A stretch of DNA of 64,000 nt from Angomonas deanei (GCA_903995115.1 LR877164.1:62001-126000), one strand, 5' to 3'. Counted from the first letter of the stretch, positions 48,888 to 59,542 are shown. Notes: generated by a model not told the origin, from the sequence alone. Made by a program: numbers and translations.

Positions 48888-50298
48888 ATGAGATCGTTTC
48901 AAATATTCTCCGGCGGCCGCCTTATCCCCCAGCGGTTTGCCATTCTCACTGGACTACAGTCCACATTATTCACGGCCAGTGGCCGCAGTTTGCAGCATAG
49001 TCATAGGTACTTCTCCGCCACCCCTTGCCGCCTGCGACTGCCCTCCAACCAAGAAGACTTCAGCGCCTACAGCGAGATTGACCTCCCTAGCGAAGGTCGC
49101 ATTGACCTCCTACGCCGGAGCGGACTGGCGGACCAGGAGTGGGTCGCGTGTGAGAAGGTGCACGGTAGTAACTTTGCCATATACCTCATCGAAGAAGAAG
49201 GAAGTGCGGTATGCAAAGCGAAGTGGTATTATGGACCCGAACGAGCACTTCTTTGGGTATCACGTGTTAGCGGATGAGTTTAGCGCCTACGTGCGCATTA
49301 TCTGTGATCTCATCAAACAAAAGTATCAAATAGGCGGTCGAATAGGAAAAGTCGTCCTGCATGGAGAGTTGTTTGGCGCCAAGTACAATCACCCGTTAGT
49401 GCCGAAAAGTAAGAAAATCTGCACCCTCCCCAACGGCCGGCGCTATCCCATGTCGAGTGTGGAGATCCAGCGGGAGCCGTTCCCGCAGTACAGTCCGGAA
49501 CTGCACTTCTTTGCATTTGACATCAAGTACTCCGTCTCTGGGGCCAAGGAAGACGAGGTGAATGTGTATTATGACGACTTTGTAGAGATCTGCTCCCACG
49601 TGCCAGGACTGCTCTACGCCAAGGCGCTCGTCCGCGGCACCCTCGACGACTGTTTAGCGTTTGACGTCGAAAACTTCATGACGCCTCTCCCGGCGCTGTT
49701 AGGGTTAGGAAACTACCCGCTAGAGCACAACCTCGCAGAAGGCCTCGTGATACGCCACGTCCGGCACGGCGACCCGAAACTGAGTAACGGGGTTCCCACC
49801 ATCATCAAGTTGCGGTGCTCCAGCTTTATGGAGCTAAAACACCCTGGCAAGCAACAGGAGCTCAAGGATACCTTCTTTGACACCGTGCGCGCCAGTGCGA
49901 TTCAGCGGGTGAATGTGAAGAACAGTCGAGGAGGCGGTTCCACCGTGACGGTGATACCCGACGCCATGCTACCGCAGGTGGAGGCCGCCGCTAACGCCCT
50001 TCTCGTCAATCACGTCAGTGACGGTAGACTGTCCAATGTGCTGTCCAAGGTGGGAAGAGAGCCGCTTCTCTCGGGGGAGGTGACCCCGCAGGAAGTGGCG
50101 CTGCTCCTCGCCAAGGATGCGCTGAAAGATTTCCTGAAGGACACCGATGAACTGGTGCTGAACACGTCATTAGAGTTCCGTCGCGCCCTAATACGTAATG
50201 TGTATAAGGCGTCTCAAGAGTTGATTGCGCAGAAGTGGCAGTCCCTTATTGACATGGAGAAGGCGGCGGCGGAGCAAGAACTGGAGGAGGTGAAGTAA
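48888..50298 (+). CDS. REL1: RNA-editing ligase 1, one frame break
   Basis: Mitochondrial RNA ligase of the uridine insertion/deletion editosome; it seals U-deletion and other edited breaks. The first frame starts MRSFQIF with an arginine/serine-rich presequence and includes the adenylation motif I EKVHGSNFAIY, lysine at about K90. After a break at about 49190-49203 in a GAA-rich stretch, the other frame continues exactly as REL1: RYAKRSGIMDPNEHFFGYH, LHGELFGAKYNHPLVPKS, REPFPQYSPELHFFAFDI, NFMTPLPALLGLGNYPLE, LAEGLVIRHVRHGDP and TIIKLRCSSFMELKHPGKQ. The C-terminal KREPA-binding region is helical. About 470 residues in all, as in other REL1. A sequencing indel is likely because the gene is essential. 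Confidence 0.95.
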
Positions 50299-50444
50299 CC
50301 ATTACAGATTACTAAAAACAGATATATTTCTACTGTGGGATGAAAGTCTTCGTTTATATCGTGTGTCTTTCTCATTGTGGGGTGCTCTCAACCTTTCACC
50401 ATTCTCCTCTTATCCTTTTTTTTTACTCTCTACTAGAGTTCATC

Positions 50445-51986
50445 ATGACGGTCAGAACATTCACCGCTGTTGCCACTTGCGGGTGTGGCCACGGCGGAAG
50501 GTTAGGGGTGGGCGGTACAGTGGAGGAGGAGGCTACCCTTTCCTCCCACATCCCTCGGGTGGTGGAGCTCCCACCGTCGGCAGGAGATGTATGCAGTGTG
50601 CACTGTGGCGCCTATCACACCATTGCCCGCACGACCACCGGTCTCTATGGTTGGGGGATAGAGGAGGACGGGCAGCTGGGCTTCGGTCCGCCGTCCTCTT
50701 CCCCTGGGGTGTACGCCCCCCGCCGGATGACCTTCTTTGATACCCTAAAAGAACAGTATCCCGCTGACGCCGCCACACCCTTCGCCATCAAAGGCGTGGC
50801 CTGTGGCGCCAACCACAGCATTGTGTGGACCACGGCAGGAGTATACGGAACTGGACTCAACCAATACGGCCAACTGGGCCTCGGTCACGAGGAGACGGTG
50901 TTTGAGTGGACACAGCTCTTCCCTCTCCCTAGCGAGTCCGGGGCGCAGCTAACACACGTCAGCGCTGGGACCCACCACACGGTGTTCGCCTGGCGGGACA
51001 CGGTGCAGGTGGAGGAGGGACAGTATTGGTACTACCCTACCTTTCTTTCCGCCTGTGGGAAGGGGGACTTTGGGGAGCTGGGGTACGACGGGGACGCCTC
51101 GGATGCAGAGAGGGCAAAAACAAAGCGGCTGTATCAACAGCTACTGCAGGAGACCAATCAAAGGGATGGGGCCGAACCACAAACGGTGGAGGAAAATCCC
51201 TCGCAAAAGTTTAATTGGAAACCTAAAAAAGTACGTCGTGCGGAGTTTTCTTCGAATGTGCTGAGAAAAGTAGAATTTCCACTGCTCGACAGTTCAAGGC
51301 AGGCGTTGGAAGAGGGTCTCCCTCCGCCGGAGAGTGGCCGCTCGACGTGGTTGGTGGAAAGCCTGCAGGCCATGCGCCTACACACGTCGGTTCAGCTCCG
51401 CTGCGAAGAGACAGGGGAGCGCAGGACGTACCATTGGGGTTGTTACTACTGCGGCGAGGTGGAAGGGAAGGAGTCCTCCATCCCGAAGGAAGAGACGACG
51501 CTAGAGCTGTACAAGGAGCACAAAGACAGCGGAGTACGGTTCCACGCGGGAGATGAGTTGTTGGTGTCCTTCTCAGGGGAGTGCCACTCCATCGCTGTCA
51601 AAGGCAGCGGGGTGTTGGGACTTGGGGAGGAGGATAGTTTCTGCCCAGAGTGGACGACTGTCGCGCTCTCAGAAATAAAGGAAGGTGTGAAAGGTGTGTT
51701 GAGCGTGGTTGGGACGCACCACACGTTAGTTCTTGTGTCGCTTGCGGCAGAGGGAGGTACCGCCGTCCTTGGGTTCGGAGACAACCTGCACGGCCAGCTC
51801 TGCTCCTCCGAGGAGGACGCCGTGGACCGCATCACGGCGTTACACTGTTTGGTACCTGGTTCACGGATTCAGTCGTCGGCCAAGGACAAAGAATGGACCA
51901 TCCAAAAGGTGGGCGACATTGGCGCTGGTGCACGGCACTCCGTTTTTCTGTTGGAGCTGACGGAGGAAGCGGCAAGTGTAAATTAA
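50445..51986 (+). CDS. RCC1-repeat protein
   Basis: A 513-residue protein with RCC1-type beta-propeller repeats: HTIARTTTGLYGWGIEEDGQLGFG (read in pieces, about 53-76), HSIVWTTAGVYGTGLNQYGQLGLG (about 124-147), HHTVFAWRD, GKGDFGELGYDGD, HSIAVKGSGVLGLGEED and LGFGDNLHGQL, plus a final RHSVFLLEL. A non-repeat insertion of about 140 residues lies in the middle, Glu/Lys-rich. RCC1 folds act as Ran exchange factors, ubiquitin-ligase parts or scaffolds; no second domain points to one, so only a protein-interaction role is supported. The start at ATG 50445 follows a T-run and CATC. Confidence 0.82.
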   Translation: MTVRTFTAVATCGCGHGGRLGVGGTVEEEATLSSHIPRVVELPPSAGDVCSVHCGAYHTIARTTTGLYGWGIEEDGQLGFGPPSSSPGVYAPRRMTFFDTLKEQYPADAATPFAIKGVACGANHSIVWTTAGVYGTGLNQYGQLGLGHEETVFEWTQLFPLPSESGAQLTHVSAGTHHTVFAWRDTVQVEEGQYWYYPTFLSACGKGDFGELGYDGDASDAERAKTKRLYQQLLQETNQRDGAEPQTVEENPSQKFNWKPKKVRRAEFSSNVLRKVEFPLLDSSRQALEEGLPPPESGRSTWLVESLQAMRLHTSVQLRCEETGERRTYHWGCYYCGEVEGKESSIPKEETTLELYKEHKDSGVRFHAGDELLVSFSGECHSIAVKGSGVLGLGEEDSFCPEWTTVALSEIKEGVKGVLSVVGTHHTLVLVSLAAEGGTAVLGFGDNLHGQLCSSEEDAVDRITALHCLVPGSRIQSSAKDKEWTIQKVGDIGAGARHSVFLLELTEEAASVN

Positions 51987-52233
51987 TGCGTATTCCCATT
52001 CCCATTCCCGTCCAACGGACACTGTCGCTGGTGAAAAAAAAAAAAAAAAATCTCTGCAGACAAAACGTTCACTTTCGGCGGAGCACTCCGTAGCGGTGAT
52101 ATATTTCCCTTCTTTCTCTCCTTCTTATTTTGTTTTGACGGTTACCGAAGTTTGCTTGTATACGCGAGCCATAAAAAAAAAAAAAAGCAAGGGAGCTTTA
52201 TATTCTTATTTATTTGATTAGTTGTCTTTTTAC
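51987..52233. other. Intergenic spacer
   Basis: 247 nt with A-runs near 52034-52050 and 52171-52185 and a C/T tract near 52105-52130 that could act in splicing of the TBCK gene. No gene seen. Confidence 0.6.
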
Positions 52234-55200
52234 ATGTCAGAAGGGGTGTTAGTATCGCTGTACACCACCGCCAACTGCCCCCACCCCCTTCAGGCGACAC
52301 TGTCCTTGGATCAGCAGAAGACGGTGTACGTGCGACAGTGCGTGGAGGACTTTAGGGAGACAATCCTACTCGCTAGGCGATGGGGTGCCGCGATGGAGGA
52401 TGGTGGGGAGGTGCACCACAACCGTCACTGGGTGCTTGGAAAAGAGGAGCTGCTGCTGCTTTCTCAGTCGGTGCGCTGGTTAGATCAAGAAGGGGAAGAA
52501 GAAGAGGGAACGCACGATGAAGTGGAGGACAATGACAGACTGAAGCGTGTGCAAGAGGAAATGATACAATATTTTAGTACGAGTATTACACGTCACCATG
52601 AGATATCTCCTCTGAAAGAGTTTCCCCTCAGTAGGGCCGGCCGCTTTAAACCGATTTTAGCAGATTTACTATTTCTCTCCCAACACGTGTGTGTCCCTCT
52701 GACGGTCATTCGGCATCATCACCTGTGGCTGCTGCTGGAAGAGAACGGCACCGTCACTCTTGAGGAGCGTCTACTCCGCTACCGGGTGTTGAGCCAGATG
52801 GCCAAGGATGATACGAACGATAGTGTATCGGTTCTTTCGAGTCATGAGGTGGTAGAGCTATACGACCAGCTAAAAGACGTCTTGTGCGCGGCCTGGCGAC
52901 AGCGAGAGCGACTGTGGGGGAGCTATCGGTATATTACCACACCACATGATGGGGAGAGCCTGGAGGAAGACTCGTGTCCGAGGCTGCCTCCTTTAGAATT
53001 AGGAAAGACAGCGGTAGTACCACCGTCCCTGCGGTCTTCCTACACGCACCGCCACCGGTGGGAGCGCTCTCTCCACCACGACAACAGAACGAGTGGTGGC
53101 ACGCTGTATGAGGAGGAGGATACGCTCTCTTTTGGGCCGCTCCGCCCGTCGTCGGTAGGGATACGGGACTACTCGGATTACACCGTTCTACACCCTCTGA
53201 GGGCGGCGCTGCGTGGTATGCAAATCACAGCGGCGAGAGAAGAAAAGGGAGAGCACGAGCCGCTCTTCTTTTTTCCCTCCAGCGGGAACGATTTTCAGTA
53301 TAAATACGTGGAGGGTGGCGTTAGTAGTTCAACAAAGGGGAGCGGGGCGAGCACGGTGGCGCCACTAATGGATCCGTCTGAGCATCTGTTTAAAGACGCG
53401 CTGGCGGTGCCATACTTGTCTCCCGAAATGTACCACGAATGGATGAAAAGTACTCAAAAGAGCGATAAAAGTGTGTTTGCGGCGTGTCACCACTTCTCCG
53501 ACGATGTGTGGAATATCGCCGTTTTATTTGTGGAATCGGCGCTAAGTGGGTTTGACATCGACGATAAGAGCACCTGTCATCTCGCAGACCAAGAAAAAGG
53601 GAAGAAGTCAACTCAGAACAGTGTGTCGTCTGGCTCCGTGTTCACCGCCATCCTTCATCTTCTTCACACACAGCACGGCCTTTCTTTGGTGTCCTCCTAT
53701 AATTTCCTGTATGCTACGCTGTACGAGCTGCACAGCCTCGTCACACGCCACAACCTCGACAACCGTGACGACTTGGAGGGACGGCGGCAGCGACTGCACC
53801 ACGTACTGTACGACGCGACAGACGAGCCGTCCACTCCCTCCGAGCGGTTTCAGCCATCGCTACTGGCGCGGGAGTTTCTCTATTCTATCACTGTCGCCTA
53901 CTCGGTGGATTGGGTCTTGACGGAGTTTGTGGGGCGCGTCGCGGCCGGCCTGCGGTGGCGTCGGTCAGAACGGTGGGAGCTATTCCGTAGCGCCGCGCTG
54001 CAGGAGAGTGGAGAGGACGGGGGTGAATCTACCTTGGGAGGGAAACTTAAAGGAAATGCGTCCACCAACTCGCTCACGCAGTTGGACTGCTCCCTCGACA
54101 TGAGCTATCCCTCCTCGCCGCTTTCCCCAGCCCTGGGCTCTCTTCGGGAAGGCAGTTACCACTCCCACCGGTCGGCGGTGGAGCGGGTGGCAGGGAAGGT
54201 GGAAAGTGTGCTGCGTCGCCTGCAGACCCCGCTTCTTACCCCTCTGTTGAGCCCACAGGTAGAGAACAAAGACCGGTTGAACCGTGCGGTGCACTTCTGT
54301 GAAGTCTTCGACGCCTGGCGGCGGGTGGTAGAGAAGGAGGCGGTGGCGGAGGCAGGCGCCCCTAATAACCGTACCGCCAGAGAGTACATTGCCTTCACGG
54401 AGTTCACCCGACTGACACGGCAGTTCATACACGCGGAGCTGACCGATGAAGATAAGGAAGGAAAAGGGGCCGTACGGTACTTGGTGTCCAACCATCCATT
54501 TATCCGTGGACTGATCGAGCGAAACCAGCTTTCCTCCATTGCATGGCGAAACGAGGAGCGCCGGGTCTTTGTGTCGGAGCCTCACTTATTTCTGCCGTGG
54601 TCGAAGCTATTGCAACTACTGGAGCAGAGCAGCAGGGCACATGAGCTGGAGTACCCGTCGGGAAAGCAGTTGGGCTACCTTCAGTACATGGTCAACGTCG
54701 AGGATGATCGCAAGATGAAGCTACACGCACACAAACCTGCCGGCACGCAGGAGGACTTTATTGCCAGAAGTAATCATGAGCGTCCGTCCTTGTTGGAGGA
54801 ATTTAAACGAAACATCAACTACAAGACGGAGATTTCCTTGCCGACACAAGTAAAACAGATAAAAGCCATTCGGGAGTATTTGCTGTTCCTTGGCTCCCTC
54901 CGTGTCCCCTCTGCGACCCCCAAGACAATGAAAACCGCCACGGTAAAGGAGCAAGAAGCGGGGCTAGCGCGGTCACAGGCACTTTACCTACGACAGTTCT
55001 TGCTGGAGCTGCAGGAGGAGGGTGCCACCCTCCTGGACCTGCCCCCTACACTGCGGGGACAGGTGTGGGGCGTGCTGCTGCAGGTGCCCGGCAGCCGCTA
55101 CAGGGAACTGTATTACTATGGTAACAATGCGTGCACCAGCCGGCTCGCTTCCTTCTCCGACCGACAGCTGTCCATCGATATTCCGAGGTGCTACCCCTAC

Positions 55201-56466
55201 CACTTCCTGCTGTCCAGTGAGAAGGGTGGGGCACGGCTGGAGCGGGTCATCAAGTCGTGGCTGTGCTGGCGGAGTCGCTATCGCTACTGGCAAGGACTGG
55301 ACACCGTCGCCGCCACACTCCTCACCGTCAGTTTTGAGGATGAGCCGCTGGTGCTGTTCCAGCTAGACGCTCTCATTCGCTTCTATGTGCCGCTAGACGA
55401 GGAGGACCACGCCCGCTCTCCACAAGGAGGACGAAAGCGCTCCATGCAGGAGCTGTTGCACCTCTTCCATCGCCTGCTCCTCTACTGTGACCCGCAGCTG
55501 GCGGTCCACCTGTTTCATCAACTCAGCATCGCGCCGGAGCTGTTTGCCATTCGGTGGTTCTCCACCCTCTTTGCCCACGGTGCACCCATTATGCGTATTC
55601 TACCATTGTGGGACTACATCTTGTTACACGGTCTCACTCACTACCCGCTAAATATTCTAACGATTGCGATTGCCATTGTCATGATGCGACGGGAGGCGCT
55701 GCTGGCCACCGATAAAAGTGAGGCACTTCCGCTCCTCACCTCCATCACCGACCTGCACGTGGGGACCTGTCTGCACCACGCCACGCTTCTCCTGCGCCAC
55801 ATACCATCTTCCCTGTGTCATGTGATCCCAGGGGACGATGTGCAGGTGAACTGGTTTAGCTGTACCACGCTGGCGGCAGCGCTGGACTACCGCAAGGGGC
55901 AGGAGAAGAGTGAGCTATGGTCGTGGCTCGATGCGGGACTGTTTTTGGTCGACTTGAGGCCATACCACACGACCGTCTGGGAGTGTGTCATTGGGTCGAT
56001 TCACATACCATTCGTGATACCGACCGAGGAAGAAGGCAACAGCCCCGGTAAAGATCCCTACGACGAGGAGAATGGCCCCTCCGCCAGTCCCACTAGTAAA
56101 AGGACAGCACAACTCCTCGCCCGACGGCGGCAAGACGTTTCGTACGAGATAGCGAAACAGGTACGGAATATTGCCATGGCGGCGATTCCACCCCAGGCAG
56201 ATGTGATGAGGGCACGGACGCCAGTCGGTGAGGGAGACTATGCGGAGGAGACCATCTCTCGTACCCCACCCGGTCAGGACTGCCGTGCCAGCCCGCATGT
56301 CGTGCTCATGGCCAGTCGCGAGGATGACCGGTCCGCTCTGCAACTGCTCACGCAAACATTGGCGGAGTTCAATGTTCCGAATGTGTCCGTCCTGCACGGT
56401 GGGTTCGAGGCGCTGCGAGACCAGGCCAGTCATTTGGTGGTAAAGGTAACGGAGGAAGATGGGTAA
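52234..56466 (+). CDS. TBCK: TBCK homologue: pseudokinase, TBC RabGAP and rhodanese
   Basis: A 1410-residue protein. The N-terminal part to about 480 is a degenerate kinase fold: YLSPEMYHEW near 393 stands for the APE motif and SDDVWNIAVLFVESALSG for the DVWSLG helix, with no HRD or DFG seen. The TBC domain at about 935-1200 has both GAP fingers: arginine in SIDIPRCYPYHFLLSS (about R985) and glutamine in YWQGLD (about Q1019), and continues WFSTLFAHGAP and LPLWDYILLHG as in human TBCK. A rhodanese-like domain follows near 1225-1405 (LFLVDLRPYHTT, GSIHIPF), with no active-site cysteine clear. Human TBCK is about 890 residues, so this one is expanded. In animals it is part of the FERRY mRNA-endosome complex. 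Confidence 0.92.
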   Translation: MSEGVLVSLYTTANCPHPLQATLSLDQQKTVYVRQCVEDFRETILLARRWGAAMEDGGEVHHNRHWVLGKEELLLLSQSVRWLDQEGEEEEGTHDEVEDNDRLKRVQEEMIQYFSTSITRHHEISPLKEFPLSRAGRFKPILADLLFLSQHVCVPLTVIRHHHLWLLLEENGTVTLEERLLRYRVLSQMAKDDTNDSVSVLSSHEVVELYDQLKDVLCAAWRQRERLWGSYRYITTPHDGESLEEDSCPRLPPLELGKTAVVPPSLRSSYTHRHRWERSLHHDNRTSGGTLYEEEDTLSFGPLRPSSVGIRDYSDYTVLHPLRAALRGMQITAAREEKGEHEPLFFFPSSGNDFQYKYVEGGVSSSTKGSGASTVAPLMDPSEHLFKDALAVPYLSPEMYHEWMKSTQKSDKSVFAACHHFSDDVWNIAVLFVESALSGFDIDDKSTCHLADQEKGKKSTQNSVSSGSVFTAILHLLHTQHGLSLVSSYNFLYATLYELHSLVTRHNLDNRDDLEGRRQRLHHVLYDATDEPSTPSERFQPSLLAREFLYSITVAYSVDWVLTEFVGRVAAGLRWRRSERWELFRSAALQESGEDGGESTLGGKLKGNASTNSLTQLDCSLDMSYPSSPLSPALGSLREGSYHSHRSAVERVAGKVESVLRRLQTPLLTPLLSPQVENKDRLNRAVHFCEVFDAWRRVVEKEAVAEAGAPNNRTAREYIAFTEFTRLTRQFIHAELTDEDKEGKGAVRYLVSNHPFIRGLIERNQLSSIAWRNEERRVFVSEPHLFLPWSKLLQLLEQSSRAHELEYPSGKQLGYLQYMVNVEDDRKMKLHAHKPAGTQEDFIARSNHERPSLLEEFKRNINYKTEISLPTQVKQIKAIREYLLFLGSLRVPSATPKTMKTATVKEQEAGLARSQALYLRQFLLELQEEGATLLDLPPTLRGQVWGVLLQVPGSRYRELYYYGNNACTSRLASFSDRQLSIDIPRCYPYHFLLSSEKGGARLERVIKSWLCWRSRYRYWQGLDTVAATLLTVSFEDEPLVLFQLDALIRFYVPLDEEDHARSPQGGRKRSMQELLHLFHRLLLYCDPQLAVHLFHQLSIAPELFAIRWFSTLFAHGAPIMRILPLWDYILLHGLTHYPLNILTIAIAIVMMRREALLATDKSEALPLLTSITDLHVGTCLHHATLLLRHIPSSLCHVIPGDDVQVNWFSCTTLAAALDYRKGQEKSELWSWLDAGLFLVDLRPYHTTVWECVIGSIHIPFVIPTEEEGNSPGKDPYDEENGPSASPTSKRTAQLLARRRQDVSYEIAKQVRNIAMAAIPPQADVMRARTPVGEGDYAEETISRTPPGQDCRASPHVVLMASREDDRSALQLLTQTLAEFNVPNVSVLHGGFEALRDQASHLVVKVTEEDG

Positions 56467-56628
56467 CTCACTTTGCGGAATTTGCTGTATAATGATCGCA
56501 CGTCACACACATGGATGATCAATGTTTAATGTAAAGAAGTCCATAACAAAGAAAAAGACTTATCTTCTCTCTCTGTTCTTTTCTTTCATAAACAGGTCTT
56601 ATAATTATACACACAGAAAAAGAAAAGA

Positions 56629-57774
56629 ATGTCCATCACCATCAAGTGCACACACGCCAACGGGGGATCTACCGTCAGCGAGCAGGAGGTCGAGCTGGAC
56701 GATACGGTGGAGTCCCTATTTGTATTGTTAGCCATCGCACTAGAAGTGGAGGTGGACCACCTGCGCCTTACGCGACAGGAACACGATGGGAAAGATACGC
56801 CGCTGGCCAACAGCGAGGCGACGTGGGCGGAGCTGGGCATCACGGCCGGCTCCACTGTTCATATTGTCGTGTCTGTCGGGAACGTACACGCCGACCCTGT
56901 CAGCGCCGCACCGCCCACTGCAGCAGCTAATAAACCCATGACGGATGAAGAACGTATTATGAACCTATTTGGTGGTCCAAAGCCTCAGCAAGAGGAGCAG
57001 TTACCCATCGACATAGACAGTGCAGAGGTACAGCAAAAGTTGTACGAGGCTATCCAACGCAAAAATATAGAAGAGAATCTTGAAAAAGCCTACGAGTACA
57101 ATCCAGAGCTGTTCGCCACACAATACCTACTCTACGTCAAGTGTTTCATTAACGGAGAGGAGGTGAACGCCCTCATCGACACCGGTGCCATGAGCAGTAT
57201 TCTCAGCAAGGAGGTGGCGGAGCGGTGCAACCTGATGCGACTGGTCGACACACGCGTCAAGACACGCATGGTCGGGGTAGGCGAGAACGTTTCCCTTGGT
57301 AAGATACACGTGACACCGGTCGAGATGGAAGGGGAGCACATGTCGTGCGCCTTTCATGTCATGGACAACATGCACATCCCTGCCATTATCGCGTTAGACT
57401 CCTTACGGCGCCATCGCATGGTGGTGGACCTCGACGCGTACTGTCTGCGGATGGGCGAGAAGGTCATTCCTTTTCTCTCCGATGCGGAGGTGGAAAAGTT
57501 GAGTGCACAGGTCGTGCTAGGCGATAAGGAAGAGGAGGAAGACGAGGCGAAAAAGAAGACAAAAATGGAGGAAAGCAAGACCACCGAAAAGACGAAACCG
57601 ACCCCTACTTCCACTTCCCCTCCTTCCAAGTTGTCTGCCGATCAGGAAGAGAAGGTAAAAGAGTTCTCCTCCTTCACGGGCGCCCCCCGAGCCGTCGCCG
57701 TCTCTTTCCTCTCCATGGCAGAGTGGGAAATGGAGCTGGCGGTGTCCCTCTACACAGACAGTCTCGCAGACTAA
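56629..57774 (+). CDS. DDI1: DDI1-type ubiquitin shuttle with aspartic protease domain
   Basis: A 381-residue host protein with the full DDI1 layout. A ubiquitin-like domain at about 1-85 (MSITIKCTHANGG, ATWAELGITAGSTVHIV); a helical segment (about 100-160, EERIMNLFGG, ENLEKAYEYNPELF); a retropepsin-fold protease domain at about 165-290 with active-site DTG in LIDTGAMSSIL (D about 184), VGVGE and the AIIALDSLRRH helix; a Lys/Glu-rich linker; and a UBA domain at about 338-378 (VKEFSSFTGAPRAVAVSFL, WEMELAVSLY). DDI1 processes heavily ubiquitinated substrates and shuttles them to the proteasome. All three domains are retained here, which is not true of DDI1 in every lineage. Confidence 0.96.
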   Translation: MSITIKCTHANGGSTVSEQEVELDDTVESLFVLLAIALEVEVDHLRLTRQEHDGKDTPLANSEATWAELGITAGSTVHIVVSVGNVHADPVSAAPPTAAANKPMTDEERIMNLFGGPKPQQEEQLPIDIDSAEVQQKLYEAIQRKNIEENLEKAYEYNPELFATQYLLYVKCFINGEEVNALIDTGAMSSILSKEVAERCNLMRLVDTRVKTRMVGVGENVSLGKIHVTPVEMEGEHMSCAFHVMDNMHIPAIIALDSLRRHRMVVDLDAYCLRMGEKVIPFLSDAEVEKLSAQVVLGDKEEEEDEAKKKTKMEESKTTEKTKPTPTSTSPPSKLSADQEEKVKEFSSFTGAPRAVAVSFLSMAEWEMELAVSLYTDSLAD

Positions 57775-58105
57775 TACACCACCACAACAATCATCATCAT
57801 TACCGTGATGTTTTTTTGTTGTCCTTCTATTGACGAGAGAAACAAAAAAAAGATAAAACCATTTTTGCGCTCTCTAATTATTGTGTGAAGATGAATTCAG
57901 CTTACTGTGATCCTCACTAGATGCTAGCTCGTTTTTGGTTATCTTTTCACCGTTGACTAATACTTTTTGTTGTTGTTCTGGATAATATTGCGAAAAGCTT
58001 AACTAATCCTCCTCTTTTTTTTTTTTTTTCACTTTACCTCAAGAATACTATTACTTTGTCTTTTTTTATACAAAACACTACAACGAGCGAACAACTTAAA
58101 CTGAA
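57775..58105. other. Intergenic spacer
   Basis: 331 nt with a T-run at about 58013-58030 followed by a C/T tract, then ACAAAAC before the next start. No gene seen. Confidence 0.65.
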
Positions 58106-59542
58106 ATGTCAACTGCTACGTCCCCCGCGAAGGGCTCCCCACCACCGAAGGTACCCAAGGCCAACGCAGCGAACCCACCGGCCAGTAATGAAATGTTAGA
58201 AGCTGGTAAGACCCTCAACATGGAACGAATCCGTTTCTTCACGGACCTCTTTGCGAGAGCCCCTGAACTTAGCCTGGAGGAGTCCACCCAGATACGCGAG
58301 ACGTTTCACGAGGTGCAAGGGGAGAAGGAGAACGTGACGACGACGTTAGAACTGCGCATACTGCTCGGCCGGCTAGGGCTCTACCCCGAGGAAGAGGAGA
58401 TGCTAGTGCTGCTCGACGCCTACCGCAGCCGGGTGAGCTTCACTGCGATTTGTCAGTACATGCGTTTTTACAAAAAGGAGTTCCAACTGCGGGAAAAGCA
58501 GGAGAAGACGGAGGAGGAGAAACCGAAAGCGGGCGACAATGCCGGCGGGTGGCAGGCCTTCTCGGGACAGGCGCAGCTAGGGGACGCCGACACCCTGAAG
58601 GCGTTCGTCGCGCTGGGTGGGGAGGAAGAGGGCACGGGGCGCATCTCCGCGCAAGTGCTGGTGGACACGATCCGTAAGTTTGACCTGACGATCGACATTG
58701 AGGGAATGATAGCGGCTGTAGACGTCCATCAGAGCGGGGAGTTGGACTACCGTGATTTCTGCACCATGTGGGCCCTACCGGAGGCGGCACTCCGCCGTAG
58801 CTCGGTGGACTCCTTCTCCTCCCTCAATCCTGCCTCTAGTGCCGTCGGTGAAGGCGGGCCAGCACCCCCGGTGCGCAAGAATAATAATAATCTTAGTGGG
58901 AACGACCCCTCCCTCACGTCCAAACCGGTCTCGCGGCAAGGCAGCGAGCGCATGATGACGCTCAACCGTCGTCAGCTACTCTCCCAGATCGCCACCTCTC
59001 GTAAGCCCTCCCGCATCACCGGTGAGAGCGTCACCCCCGTCGCCAACGTGCGCTTCCGGGAGAGGCAGGAGGACAACCAAAAGAACGAGCTAGGCTCCCC
59101 CATCACCGACGAGGAGCACCTGTTCCTCCTCAAGGTCTACCTCTACCCCGAGCTGCGGCAGCAACTCGCACAGGAGCGCAACAACCAACGCAAGCTGCAC
59201 TTCGCCGAGGGAAGCAATAGCAGGCGGGGTAGTCAGAACAACAACTATCTCACACATAGCCGTCGACCAGAAGGGACCTTGGGACGGAGTGCGAAGGGGA
59301 CGAAAAAGAAGGAGGAGAGTGCGGAGAATTACTTGTCGCTGAAGCAGGGCGGCTACCAGCCCCCGGACCCCATGATTCTCTCCATGCGCAACAGCACCAA
59401 GACCCGACCGGCTACCAAGAAGGCCACTCCGAAGTTGGCAACGACACAAAAAGCAATGATGAACTCGTCGATTGGGTCGACCGGGAGCGCCCAGACCCCT
59501 AGTCAGTACAATAATAATAATAAATTCTCCTCCACGGCGTAG
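58106..59542 (+). CDS. EF-hand-like protein with disordered C-terminal half
   Basis: A 478-residue protein. Residues about 40-240 form calmodulin-like helix-loop-helix units: one near 65-130 (LELRILLGRLGLYPEEEEML) and one near 190-230 with loop DVHQSGELDYRD, where positions 1, 3, 5, 6 and 12 are D, H, S, G and D. This is an atypical EF-hand that may not bind calcium. The region from about 250 is Ser/Asn/Arg-rich and disordered, with AATAATAAT runs giving Asn. Flagellar or cytoskeletal EF-hand proteins of trypanosomatids are the nearest comparison, but I cannot name it. Confidence 0.72.
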   Translation: MSTATSPAKGSPPPKVPKANAANPPASNEMLEAGKTLNMERIRFFTDLFARAPELSLEESTQIRETFHEVQGEKENVTTTLELRILLGRLGLYPEEEEMLVLLDAYRSRVSFTAICQYMRFYKKEFQLREKQEKTEEEKPKAGDNAGGWQAFSGQAQLGDADTLKAFVALGGEEEGTGRISAQVLVDTIRKFDLTIDIEGMIAAVDVHQSGELDYRDFCTMWALPEAALRRSSVDSFSSLNPASSAVGEGGPAPPVRKNNNNLSGNDPSLTSKPVSRQGSERMMTLNRRQLLSQIATSRKPSRITGESVTPVANVRFRERQEDNQKNELGSPITDEEHLFLLKVYLYPELRQQLAQERNNQRKLHFAEGSNSRRGSQNNNYLTHSRRPEGTLGRSAKGTKKKEESAENYLSLKQGGYQPPDPMILSMRNSTKTRPATKKATPKLATTQKAMMNSSIGSTGSAQTPSQYNNNNKFSSTA

